Part shown: one piece after another, positions 33,698 to 41,603 of the stretch | How the letters are laid out: every line of letters starts with the position of its first letter | Numbering within the stretch: the stretch's first letter is position 1 | Assembly: GCF_000238375.3 (NCBI RefSeq) | Contig: NZ_AHBZ03000027.1 | Span: forward strand, 868,001 to 932,000 | Origin: Pseudoalteromonas citrea | GTDB lineage: Bacteria; Pseudomonadota; Gammaproteobacteria; Enterobacterales; Alteromonadaceae | DNA length: 64,000 bases | Direction of reading: 5' to 3' | Made by a program: the position numbers and the translations under genes | The notes under the pieces: model-generated | Databases searched by the model: none | What the model was told of the DNA's origin: nothing | Seen by the model: only the letters and a program-made list of their open reading frames with translations

Positions 33698-33797
33698 AGA
33701 TTTTAGCTGACACCCATCCAAAATAGATTGCTTATGTTGGGTGTTTCGTCTCAAAGATCAAAAAAATTTTTGATTGGGTGTCACTTGTTACTCTGGC
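33697..33797. repeat. REP-like repeat, long version
   Basis: It starts GCAGATTTTAGCTGACACCC and ends TTGATTGGGTGTCACTTGTT, then ACTCTGG. The first half (to 33744) is identical to 26241-26288. A second unit inside it (TCAAAAAAATTTTTGA) makes it about 36 nt longer. TGACACCCA (33708) and TGGGTGTCA (33775) are its inverted ends. Confidence 0.75.
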
Positions 33798-34208
33798 TGT
33801 TAAGCAAGTTGCTTGCGGCAAACACATAGTGAGGCTCTCTTATTGCGATCTCATCGCTGCCTACTTTTTCCATTCCCTTATGGGTTCGCAGGGGCACTAT
33901 GCCTAAAAGGATTTAGGCAGTAGAGCGAAGCAGGATGCCAGAGCCGAAGCATTCATCGGTTAACCTCATTATGGCACTATTCAAGGCGACTGGTTTCATT
34001 ATTGTGATCCTGTTAGTTTCAGGCTCAAGTCAGGTGTAAGCGACTTTGCTTATTGTATTAATGCACGCGTACTGAGCGTCTAATCAAGCCAAATGGCTTT
34101 GCTAGTTAGGCAGTTGATCCGGTTATAGCTTAATGGCTATTTACTCACCCAATTGATTGATGCTCAGCCTTTTATCCAGTTAGACGTTCAGCTCACTCAG
34201 TACCGTGA
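33798..34208. other. Non-coding stretch downstream of an IS110-family remnant
   Basis: There is no reading frame of note. Several small hairpins occur (GCAAG-TT-GCTTGC at about 33807; GCCTAAA-AGGAT-TTAGGC at about 33900; AGCCAAATGGCT at about 34096). In part of the IS110 family the non-coding end next to the transposase gene encodes a guide RNA, so this could be the right end of the decayed element. That is inference only. Confidence 0.35.
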
Positions 34209-34413
34209 CTAACGCTTTAAGAATCGGGTTTCATCGAATACAGTCTCTTTTTTAAGCATATAGTAAACACATCGAACAAGCTTATGCGTCAGCGCTGACA
34301 ATGCTTTGGCTTTACTCATCCGTTTTTGTAATTTTTCAAGGTATTTGGTGGCGTTATGATTATGCCGTAGCAATAGTACGGCCGATTCACTTTTTCGGTG
34401 CCTTATGTATGCG
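34209..34413 (-). pseudogene. IS110-family transposase, C-terminal remnant
   Basis: The minus-strand frame from about 34413 reads RHRKSESAVLLLRHNHNATK, YLEKLQKRMSKAKALSALTH and KLVRCVYYMLKKETVFDETR, ending FLKR-stop at 34209. The 'K-KALSALTHKLVR-VYYMLK' segment is the usual C-terminal end of IS110/IS1111 transposases. The catalytic N-terminal DEDD domain and central part are missing. Confidence 0.72.
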
Positions 34414-34653
34414 TATGAGTTCAGCTTTTCTCTATTTTTGAGTTTACAGCTTTAAGCGATATTTCAGATTCGATGTTGCTTAGGGGATTGTGTTTTTTAT
34501 TGTATGGTCATTAGGTAAAAAATTTATTTTAGATATAAAACATTGAATCTAAGTAAAAAAAATTCAATCATAGGGTCAAAAAATAATGGCCGACGTCAGA
34601 CTGATGATTCGTTTGATAGCGCTCATATAAAACTTGGATTGCTTTGTTATATT

Positions 34654-35196
34654 ATGAACATTAAATATATTTTTGTTAGCATTACATCAGTACTCGCTTT
34701 GTCGGTATGTTCTCACTTTTTTGCAATTGGTCACAACTTAGCTTGGGTTGGATTCACTGAACCGCAACAGTTCTTTTTATTATTGTTAAGGTTATTGTTC
34801 TTATCTCTCATTGTAGAGCGCATAGTTGAGTTATACGTGATTGCTTATCGGCAGCCAGGAAAAATTAAACTCGTAAATAGAATTGATAATGGAGACAAAG
34901 CTGATCGGGCTTCAGCGACAGAGTTACTCGCTAGCTATCGGGCAGAAACAACAAAACAAGCCGGTATTGTTGGGTTTTTAATAGGTTTAACGATGGGATT
35001 AGTTGGAATACGTATTTTTTCAGATGTGTTTTCTTTTTCTGGGATCCCTACTTTACAGCTCATTTTGTTCAATGCATTTGAATTGTTTACGATGGGGGCA
35101 CTTATGGCCGGTGGGTCTAAAGGAATAAATAAAATAGTTAGTGGTATTGAAGCATTTGCCAGTATAGGCAAGCACAAGTCAGCGCAGTCTGATTGA
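34654..35196 (+). CDS. Hypothetical membrane protein
   Basis: ATG 34654 (MNIKYIFVSITSVLAL) gives a 180-residue protein with four hydrophobic segments: residues 1-28, 42-62, about 104-124 and about 130-152. An in-frame start at 34543 would add 37 polar residues and looks less likely. The centre is polar (RQPGKIKLVNRIDNGDKADR). It has no recognisable family. Its isolated + strand position among cassette-like genes suggests a former cassette. Confidence 0.5.
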   Translation: MNIKYIFVSITSVLALSVCSHFFAIGHNLAWVGFTEPQQFFLLLLRLLFLSLIVERIVELYVIAYRQPGKIKLVNRIDNGDKADRASATELLASYRAETTKQAGIVGFLIGLTMGLVGIRIFSDVFSFSGIPTLQLILFNAFELFTMGALMAGGSKGINKIVSGIEAFASIGKHKSAQSD

Positions 35197-35234
35197 ATAA
35201 TCGCCATTCTTATTTTTTAACAGTAAAATTTAAA

Positions 35235-35292
35235 AACACCCAACGTAAATTGATTGTGGCACGAGAACCTGCATTCATTTTTGATTGGGTGC
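35235..35292. repeat. REP-like element, diverged copy
   Basis: AACACCCAACGTAAATTGATTG (in two halves, AACACCCAACG and TAAATTGATTG) and, inverted, TTTTTGATTGGGTGCG enclose about 30 nt. The arms match the ends of the REP-like repeats at 23708, 24947, 26253 and 33708 with changes. Confidence 0.55.
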
Positions 35293-35334
35293 GATTTATT
35301 ACTTTTACTTTAATATTAAAAAAATTGTAGCTCT

Positions 35335-35928
35335 ATGAAATATTTTAGAAAAATGATTGAGCATTATATTCCGGTCAACGATGATGAGTGGGCGGGTGCT
35401 TGCGGAATGTTTGATAAAAAGCATGTTAAAAAAGGAACGATGGTTCATCATGCAGGTGACGTGTTTAGTGAAATATGGTTTATTAAACGTGGGTTAGCCA
35501 GATCGTATCTAAGTGATATGAATGGCAAAGAACATACTTGGCAACTTTACTTTCGTGGAAAAAGCAAACATGGGTTAAACCATTTTATGGACGATAGCGT
35601 CAGTTTTTCTGAAAATACAGGCTCAATGCTTCACTTTGAAGTTCTTGAAGATTCGGTTTTTTATGTCGCGTCACTGGTAGATCTTAATAAGTTTATATCA
35701 CAAGACAAAAAGTGGGAGCGTTTGGCGAGAATATGGATACATGACACGTATTATTGTGCAACATACAAACGTGTCCTTGCTCTTATGTCAGAGACCGCAG
35801 CCCAAAGGTATGATCGTTTACTTGACGAATACCCTTTTATATTTAATCAAGTTAAGTCCTATCATATCGCTTCTTACCTCGGTGTCGCTCCCCAGACATT
35901 GAGTAAATTAAAAAATGAATCTAGGTGA
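35335..35928 (+). CDS. Crp/Fnr-family transcriptional regulator
   Basis: The protein has 197 residues. An N-terminal cyclic-nucleotide-binding-like beta roll is visible (HVKKGTMVHHAGDVFSEIWFIKRGLARSYLSD), then a long dimer helix and a C-terminal part with SYHIASYLGVAPQTLSKLKNE as the recognition helix-turn-helix. The phosphate-binding RxA motif is not evident, so it probably does not bind cAMP, like many Bacteroidetes-type and orphan members. No adjacent operon tells its target. Confidence 0.8.
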   Translation: MKYFRKMIEHYIPVNDDEWAGACGMFDKKHVKKGTMVHHAGDVFSEIWFIKRGLARSYLSDMNGKEHTWQLYFRGKSKHGLNHFMDDSVSFSENTGSMLHFEVLEDSVFYVASLVDLNKFISQDKKWERLARIWIHDTYYCATYKRVLALMSETAAQRYDRLLDEYPFIFNQVKSYHIASYLGVAPQTLSKLKNESR

Positions 35929-35972
35929 ATGAGGTTTAGTATTTTGTTGCTTACCATGTGTTTTTTCAATGG

Positions 35973-36084
35973 AGAGTAACAATGAATGCCTGTAAAAAAT
36001 TAAAAAACCAATATGAACAAAGTTCCCCGTTATACACTGGCAACGTCAGGAGTGTAAGTAGCGCCATAGCCCCTAGTGTTATAC
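35973..36084 (+). repeat. attC-like site (candidate)
   Basis: It begins GAGAGTAACAATGAATGCC and ends GCGCCATAGCCCCTAGTGTTATAC, about 112 bp, just before the HAB-mutase-like gene. The right core GTTATAC at 36078 is the left end of the next cassette. Internal complementarity is imperfect. Confidence 0.4.
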
Positions 36085-36100
36085 ATATATGGGGAATATC

Positions 36101-36532
36101 ATGATAGAACTTACACAAATAGGTGAGCAACTTATCTTTATTGGCATTGCCTTTTTCCTACTTGGTTTAATCCAAGGTGCTTTGATACCTGCGGTCAAAA
36201 ATTCTAGGATGGCTCTGTCGGGCCATTTGACTGCTGTTCAGTGTGGAATGGCTCTGGCTATCTTTGGTGTTATCTGGTCTCTGGTTGTGTTGCCTTTATC
36301 TTTAGCCATGTTTGTGGCGTATGGTTGTGCATCGGGATTTATACTTATTTGGCTGGGAATAACGATTGCGTCTGTAACAGGTGCGAGTAAAGCCCTTTCA
36401 ATCGCAGGTGCTGGTTTTTCAGCAACAGTGACTAGCGAATTTATGGTAACAATTATGGTACGCACTGGATCACTACTATCACTAATCGCGTGCATTATGT
36501 TAGTTTTTGGATTACTACCAATACTTGGGTAG
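36101..36532 (+). CDS. Hydroxylaminobenzene-mutase-like membrane protein
   Basis: ATG 36101 has GGGGAA at the right distance; the codon at 36089 is less suitable. The protein has 143 residues and four membrane helices. The first loop reads LIQGALIPAVKNSRMALSGHLTAVQCGMALAIFG, which resembles the (hydroxyamino)benzene mutase family (QG-LIP---NPRM-LSAHL). The reaction is uncertain in a stand-alone setting. Its ends are marked by GTTATACAT (36078) and ATGTATAAC (36542), an exact inverse pair as expected for an integron cassette. Confidence 0.6.
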   Translation: MIELTQIGEQLIFIGIAFFLLGLIQGALIPAVKNSRMALSGHLTAVQCGMALAIFGVIWSLVVLPLSLAMFVAYGCASGFILIWLGITIASVTGASKALSIAGAGFSATVTSEFMVTIMVRTGSLLSLIACIMLVFGLLPILG

Positions 36533-36541
36533 TTGTTATAA

Positions 36542-36658
36542 ATGTATAACAAAGCCATCAAGCGGGTTATGATTTACCCTATCTCGCTTTTAGCGCTTGG
36601 TGCAAGCGCGGGTTTAGTCCATAAGTGCTCTGGTTATCGGTTGGCGGCGGTGTTATTT
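36542..36658 (+). repeat. attC site of the HAB-mutase-like cassette (probable)
   Basis: The R'' ATGTATAAC (36542-36550) is the inverse of the cassette's left end, followed by AAAGCCATCAAGCGGG, a structured centre with TTTTAGCGCTTGG, and TTGGCGGCGGTGTTATTT as a right half. Length and layout resemble the longer, Vibrio-repeat-like attC sites. The right core is not a clean GTTRRRY. Confidence 0.55.
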
Positions 36659-36673
36659 CTCAGAGGTAGAATT

Positions 36674-37156
36674 ATGTCTATTAATTTAATAACGGATAAC
36701 TCTTGGAGTGATATTCTAAAAATTCAAGAAGAGGCTTATCTAGAAATTGAGCCAGAAGATGTCGATATTCTCAAAAGTAAATGGCTTTTATCACCTAACA
36801 CTTGTGCAGTATATAAAGAAGGTGACACTATTTCAGCTTATTTATTAGCACACCCGTGGCCAAGTGAAATACCTCCCAAATTACATGAAATATCCCATGT
36901 AACTGCTAGTTTAAATTTGTACTTACACGATCTAGCTTTAGCGAAAGAATCAAGAGGCAAAGGGATTGCAAAAAAGTTAGTGACCAACCTAGTTGGTATA
37001 GCCAAAGCACAAGGGTTCAATAAAATACTATTGGTTGCAGTTCAAAATTCAAGTGGCTTTTGGGGGACGTTTGGTTTTAAAAATCAGCCTGATGCAGTAA
37101 TTTGCCCAAGTTATGGTCATAATGCAAAACTAATGATATTGAAATTAAAGGCATAA
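36674..37156 (+). CDS. GNAT-family N-acetyltransferase
   Basis: ATG 36674 with AGAGG upstream is the real start; the frame upstream of it is the attC site. The protein has 160 residues. The acetyl-CoA loop is LALAKESRGKGIAKKLV (R/QxxGxG/A intact) at about residue 92, and the C-terminal part has AVQNSSGFWGTFGF. The substrate is unknown. Such enzymes are among the commonest integron cassette products. Confidence 0.85.
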   Translation: MSINLITDNSWSDILKIQEEAYLEIEPEDVDILKSKWLLSPNTCAVYKEGDTISAYLLAHPWPSEIPPKLHEISHVTASLNLYLHDLALAKESRGKGIAKKLVTNLVGIAKAQGFNKILLVAVQNSSGFWGTFGFKNQPDAVICPSYGHNAKLMILKLKA

Positions 37157-37285
37157 CTTACGATCAGAGGCCACTTATTATGTCGTTATCATATTTAACT
37201 TTTTAAATCTGACTGCGCGCTAGTAAAACTAGCGCGCAGTCAGAATATAATTAATAAGGCGTTTAAAGTTAGGTGTTATGAAAGA
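37153..37285 (+). repeat. attC-like region with a perfect 15-bp stem-loop
   Basis: CTGACTGCGCGCTAG (37209-37223), loop TAAAA, and CTAGCGCGCAGTCAG (37229-37243) form a perfect hairpin without a T run. It is bounded by GGCATAAC (37153) and GTGTTATGA (about 37277), which could be the R'' and R' arms of an attC for the GNAT cassette. The hairpin could equally act as a transcription barrier before the opposing ATPase gene. Confidence 0.45.
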
Positions 37286-37443
37286 CTTAAAAGCACCGAG
37301 TAATGTGATGATATTTCGAAGTGATAGGTAGATTGGCTAAGTAGACTTAATGCCTGAATTCAATATCGAAGTGATGAAGATAAAATACACCTCCCCCAAA
37401 AAAATGATTGTTTTTTATTCATTACCTGTCTGGACTTCTCATA

Positions 37444-38175
37444 TTATGCTTCCATTAGAATATTCATCATTTTCTCATGGTGGTTTAAGAAATCTTTTGT
37501 AATTTTATAGTGCTCAGTATCTTCATAGGCAACTTCAGAAATACCAGAATCTGAGAACTGGTATATTTTCGCTCTAGGATAGGCCAATAGTATTGGAGAG
37601 TGGGTTGCTATAATAAATTGAGAGTTTTTTTCTACTAACTGATGGATCGCAGATATGGCTGCCATTTGGCGTGCCGGTGATAATGCGGCTTCAGGTTCAT
37701 CCATAATGTATAGGCCATTGCCTCTTAATTTATTTGTGAGCGTTGCCATAAATGATTCACCGTGTGATTGCTCATGTAAAGACTGACCTCCGTATCCTTG
37801 CAAGTACCCCGTTTCGTCCATCATAGTAGCGACATTGTAAAAACTTTCTGCACGAAGGAAGTAGCCATCTTTAGGGTGTTTAAAGCTTTTAATAGACTTG
37901 ATCTGCCCATGCAGTTCAGAATGAGTTTGGCTCGTAGAGAAGAGTGAGTTTTTTGTTCCCCCTTCAGGGTTGAAGCCTTGAGCTACGGCGATGGCCTCAA
38001 TGAGTGTTGATTTGCCTGCACCATTTTCTCCAATGAAAAAAGTAACATCAGGGTGAAATTCTAGGCTTTCTAGCTCCTTTATGGCTGGAATACAAAAAGG
38101 GTAAATATCGAAGTTTTCAATTTTATCACGTTTGAGTTGAATCTCTCTGATATATGGTCTGTCTTCTAGGTTCAT
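37444..38175 (-). CDS. AAA-family ATPase (COG3910-like)
   Basis: The 243-residue SMC/ABC-like soluble ATPase has Walker A FFIGENGAGKSTLIEAIAV (about residue 47), a signature-like SHGESFMATL (about 137), Walker B LYIMDEPEAALSP (about 155) and the His switch FIIATHSPILLAY. It is a short stand-alone ATPase of the predicted ATPase group that contains RecF-like heads without coiled coils. Related ATPases are often part of defence or repair systems, but no nuclease partner is adjacent. It is encoded against the direction of the surrounding genes. Confidence 0.82.
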   Translation of the reverse strand: MNLEDRPYIREIQLKRDKIENFDIYPFCIPAIKELESLEFHPDVTFFIGENGAGKSTLIEAIAVAQGFNPEGGTKNSLFSTSQTHSELHGQIKSIKSFKHPKDGYFLRAESFYNVATMMDETGYLQGYGGQSLHEQSHGESFMATLTNKLRGNGLYIMDEPEAALSPARQMAAISAIHQLVEKNSQFIIATHSPILLAYPRAKIYQFSDSGISEVAYEDTEHYKITKDFLNHHEKMMNILMEA

Positions 38176-38600
38176 ATGGTCCTTTAGAGTCTAGGTATTT
38201 GGTGGTTTTTGACGGTATCTTAGGTGAAATAGAATTAAAGTAATTTGCCATAAAAGATGCATACTTGTTGTTCTGAATTTCGGTTCTATAAATTTGGCGG
38301 CTAGGGTACGCTATGTCAGTGTTGTCGGCAACAAGATTAAATTTAGAGAGGTAGAGCAAATTACTTCGTCTTTTTCCGCTGTCGTTGCTACTATGAAAAG
38401 CCTATTGTCCACCTCATCACCTAAGAGATCTGCGATGAAGTTGACTAAATCGGCTTAATGTAAATAAAGTCACTAAACGTAAATATCTGTCGCAAAAATA
38501 GCTCCAATGTTGAAGTTGCTGAGCAGGTGGTAGCTAGACGCGATTATTCAGCATAAAAGCGCGCAGCATAAATACTAAATAGTTATATGAATAGGTTAAT
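38176..38600. other. Intergenic; possible decayed coding remnant
   Basis: A minus-strand frame at 38126-38359 (LYLSKFNLVADNTDIAYPSR, IYRTEIQNNKYASFM) reads like protein sequence but matches no family I know and overlaps the ATPase start, so it is not called. GTTATATGAA at 38584 could be an old cassette boundary. Confidence 0.3.
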
Positions 38601-39161
38601 ATGAAGTTGAGATTGCTACTCGTAGTTTTGATCCTAAGCCCGTTGGCTTTTTGGTTCGGATACAAACCTATCCGTATATTGGCTCCTGAGCTTAACGGCG
38701 TGGATTGTGTCAGTGCTACTATCTGTATTGATGCGTCTTCTAAACTTGATACTGCATTAGAACTTTATGCATCAGCGCATGCATTCACTGAAAAACAGGT
38801 GACCTCGTTTGAGAACAATCCTAGGGTCATTTTTTGTTCCACCCCTTCCTGTTTTAATTCATTTGGCTTTAATGAAATGAGAGCTGCAACGTTGAGCACG
38901 TTTGGGATTATTATTGGTCCTAGAGCTTGGGATTCTAGTTTTCTTTCTCACGAATTTATTCATCACTTACAGCATGAAAAGCTGGGTAACTTAGAGGTGT
39001 GGTTTGATACTCCTCAATGGTTCATGGAAGGGATGGCATATTCTCTCAGTGACGAACGTGAAGTATTAGATGAGCCATGGGAAAGCTATCGTGAGAAGTT
39101 TACGCATTGGAGCAAGGGATCTAATGCTCGTAATTTCTGGCAAAGGGCGCGTTCGTTATAG
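38601..39161 (+). CDS. Secreted or membrane-anchored putative zinc metallopeptidase
   Basis: The protein has 186 residues. An N-terminal hydrophobic signal/anchor (LRLLLVVLILSPLAFWFGY) precedes a domain with SHEFIHHLQHEKLG (HExxH at about residue 117) and WFMEGMAYSLSDE, where Glu would be the third ligand, as in gluzincin-like peptidases. Four Cys in the first half may form disulfides. The substrate is unknown. The gene stands alone, in cassette-like fashion. Confidence 0.72.
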   Translation: MKLRLLLVVLILSPLAFWFGYKPIRILAPELNGVDCVSATICIDASSKLDTALELYASAHAFTEKQVTSFENNPRVIFCSTPSCFNSFGFNEMRAATLSTFGIIIGPRAWDSSFLSHEFIHHLQHEKLGNLEVWFDTPQWFMEGMAYSLSDEREVLDEPWESYREKFTHWSKGSNARNFWQRARSL

Positions 39162-39630
39162 GTTTATACAACAAGACAACTTATTTATACGCGTAACATT
39201 TAGCTGGCACTCGCATCTCGCTACTTCACGTACCGGTTATGTAGCGTAGACACTCCCTTTATTACTCTCAGAGCATGAAGTGCAAACCCTAGTATAAAAT
39301 AGTACCTATTTGTACAAACCAATGAAGCCGTGCAAAAAGCGTGTTTTGGTGATGCCCCATCAATCGCATATTAGGTTTTCCTTGGGTGTACAGCTAGAGT
39401 CAGTTGGTCGCACTAATAATATTAAATCAGGTTCAATCTTTTCAAATATATTTAGGTTTAGGCTTTTATGCCTTGTTATTCGACTATAGAGTTTCAACTT
39501 TCTTTGACGGATATATATTAAATTTTCTCAAGCCTCGCTATAAATCTGCAAACTTTATTGACCTTTTTACATGTTAAATTTAGTATAATGAATGCGCTTA
39601 ATTCATAAATATAAATATAAAGAGACAGTA
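39162..39630. other. Intergenic, no gene seen
   Basis: TTTATACAACAAGACAAC at about 39164 and the following CTGGCACTCGCATCTCGCTA vaguely recall a degenerate attC left half, but no matching right half was found. No coding frame is present. AT-rich sequence near 39560-39600 (TTTAGTATAATG) could serve as a promoter -10 for the next gene. Confidence 0.35.
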
Positions 39631-39969
39631 ATGCAAAAGTTGATTGGGTTAATTACGTTACTCGGGTTTTCTTCCCTTGTAAATGCGAGTGATAACTTTG
39701 TTGTCAGCACAAAAATCTATAATAGTGAACACTTAGTGAGTTCACCGACATTAACAGTGAGCCCTAAAGAGGAAGCATTAATTTCAGTTGATAATTTATA
39801 TAGCTTTGCACTCAAGTTAACTCCCGAGGGGGAATCAACTGTTAATCTCAGCACTAAATTGGAAGTAGGTGGTGAGAGTATATCTCCTTCTTTAGTTGTG
39901 GAATTAGACCAAGAAGCAAAAATCAGTGTTGGTAATACCGCGCTTTCAGTTATAGTCAAAAAATTATAA
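39631..39969 (+). CDS. Small exported protein of unknown function
   Basis: ATG 39631 behind AGAGA is chosen; the frame upstream is short and lacks a ribosome site. The 112-residue protein has a signal peptide (KLIGLITLLGFSSLVNA) and then a beta-rich domain with alternating polar and hydrophobic residues and no Cys. It is presumably periplasmic. The family is not recognised. Confidence 0.6.
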   Translation: MQKLIGLITLLGFSSLVNASDNFVVSTKIYNSEHLVSSPTLTVSPKEEALISVDNLYSFALKLTPEGESTVNLSTKLEVGGESISPSLVVELDQEAKISVGNTALSVIVKKL

Positions 39970-40459
39970 TGGTAGTAAGTGCCCGTGTTAATTGGGCGCA
40001 AATTTATCACCAAAGCTTTAGAGGCTGTTGGGCTGTTGGGCTTTTGGGTGTGTTTTTGCAGCAGTTTGATTGGGGTTTATACAAGGCAGAGGCTACGTAA
40101 CATGGTTATTCCATGTGAGTCAGCCGATAACATAGTAGAAAAGCCAATCAAGCGCTGCCTATCGGTTCTTTTGAGCGCCCTTTTCTTTTTGTTGCTTAAT
40201 GTTTGCGCAGAACACTAGGCCACACATTAAGCGTCGCGATAAAAGCACGCTCAAAGAGAACGAAAATAGAACAGCAAAGATCAACCGCTCTTAGTATTTT
40301 CCCCAAGGTTTGGTGATGAATTTTACATGCCATAACTCTTTTTATTAGTCGATGGCTTTTTATATAGGTTATTTGGTTTTTGCTATTGGTTACCAGTAAG
40401 TTTGATTTCAGATAATAAGCGGCATTATGCCTTAGTAGCGAGAGAGGGTCGAGTACTCA
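39970..40459. other. Intergenic, no supported gene
   Basis: A 79-codon + frame (39979-40218) shows a hydrophobic stretch but no start context or family, and is left uncalled. The AAGCCAATCAAGCGCTGCC segment at 40141 resembles the left part of the attC-like site at 36551. It may be a relic. Confidence 0.3.
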
Positions 40460-40993
40460 ATGTTAGAAACCGTAATTACGACTGAGCGACTTAAGTTGAA
40501 AGCTTTAGGTAAAAGTGATGCAACAGCATTGTTTGACATATTCTCTGATCCAGTCGTGATGAAGTATTGGAATACAGCACCATGGCATTCTGTCGAACAA
40601 GCTGAAAGTTGTATAACTCTCAGTGAGCAAGCAATGGAGAGTAACACAGGACTGACTCTAGGTATTTACCTAAAGGATACGGGTGAGTTGTTGGGTAAGG
40701 TCATGCTATTTAATTATGAAAAAGAGTCGAGGCGAGCAGAAATTGGCTTTGGCGTTAGTCGTCATGTTTGGGGTAAAGGTGTTGTGTTTGAGGCTGCGAG
40801 TGCGCTAATAGACTATGCATTTAATGCCTTATGTTTACGCCGTATTGAGGCTGAAATAGACCCTGAGAATACCGCTTCAGGTAAAGCGTTAGAGCGATTA
40901 GGGTTTGAAAAGGAGGGCCTATTGAAGCAGCGGTGGGAGATTAATGGAGTTGTCTCAGATTCAGCGATGTATGGCCTTTTGTGTAAATGTTAG
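40460..40993 (+). CDS. GNAT acetyltransferase, RimJ/RimL type
   Basis: The 177-residue protein has the family order: TERLKLKALGKSDATALFDIFSDP at the N-terminus, YLKDTGELLGKVMLFNYEKESRRAEIGFGV, then the acetyl-CoA loop RHVWGKGVVFEAASALIDYAF, and the closing ENTASGKALERLGFEKEGLL. It probably acetylates a protein N-terminus or a small amine. It is a single gene with no coupled neighbours. Confidence 0.88.
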   Translation: MLETVITTERLKLKALGKSDATALFDIFSDPVVMKYWNTAPWHSVEQAESCITLSEQAMESNTGLTLGIYLKDTGELLGKVMLFNYEKESRRAEIGFGVSRHVWGKGVVFEAASALIDYAFNALCLRRIEAEIDPENTASGKALERLGFEKEGLLKQRWEINGVVSDSAMYGLLCKC

Positions 40994-41179
40994 GGGGCTT
41001 TATGAAACAGCTTAACTCATGTATTGAGCAAGGTTTTGTACTTTTTTAAAGATGAATAATAATGACTATTTTTAAGTTCTATATGTTTAAGTTCTATATT
41101 GTTGGTTGCTAATTGTTCAGTGGGATTAGATCTTAATTTTTCGAAAAATGATAGGTCAGTGCACTCTGGAGTAATAAAA

Positions 41180-41350
41180 ATGCGGCTATGGTTTTGTGTT
41201 TTTCACCACTGCTGACGGTATTATTAATGATGTGGCAGGTTTAATATATGGTGAAAAGTCAGTCTCCCCCTTATTTTCCGCTGCGCTGTCAGGTGATGCC
41301 GTTGCAATGAGCTTTTCATTTATTGGCATTGTTTTTTGCATAGGTGCCGA
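41180..41350 (+). pseudogene. LysE-family transporter fragment, decayed
   Basis: From 41182 the DNA (GGCTATGGTTTTGTGTTTTT, then CACC) closely follows the start of the intact LysE gene at 45270 (same 20 bases), and continues with GTGAAAAGTCAGTC and CTGTCAGGTGATGCCGTTGC. A frameshift separates MVLCFSP from the GEKSVSPLFSAALSGDAVAM part, and the remaining two-thirds is missing. Confidence 0.75.
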
Positions 41351-41603
41351 CTTTAGATACTGTTTTGTATCGCGTCTACTTGTGAAGTGCAGATCTTCAA
41401 ACATCCGACTATTATTAAGTCTCACCCACCACAATAGTGACTACCTATGTAGCTTATAAAACCCAGAAGTATGAACGATAAATTAGCTATTCTCATGTAT
41501 GTCTAAATCTGTCCGGTATTTGTCAACAACAGGTATCTTCGCACTTTGCTTAATCTCTTATAGTGTCAGCAATAAACAAGGTAACCGATATAGGACAAAC
41601 GGA

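Noticed and set aside
38126-38359. 77-codon minus-strand frame that reads like protein
   Set aside because: Overlaps the AAA ATPase start in another frame and has no recognisable family. May be a relic but cannot be supported.
39979-40218. 79-codon + frame with a hydrophobic segment
   Set aside because: Poor start context, no domain, and lies in a stretch that may be decayed attC DNA.
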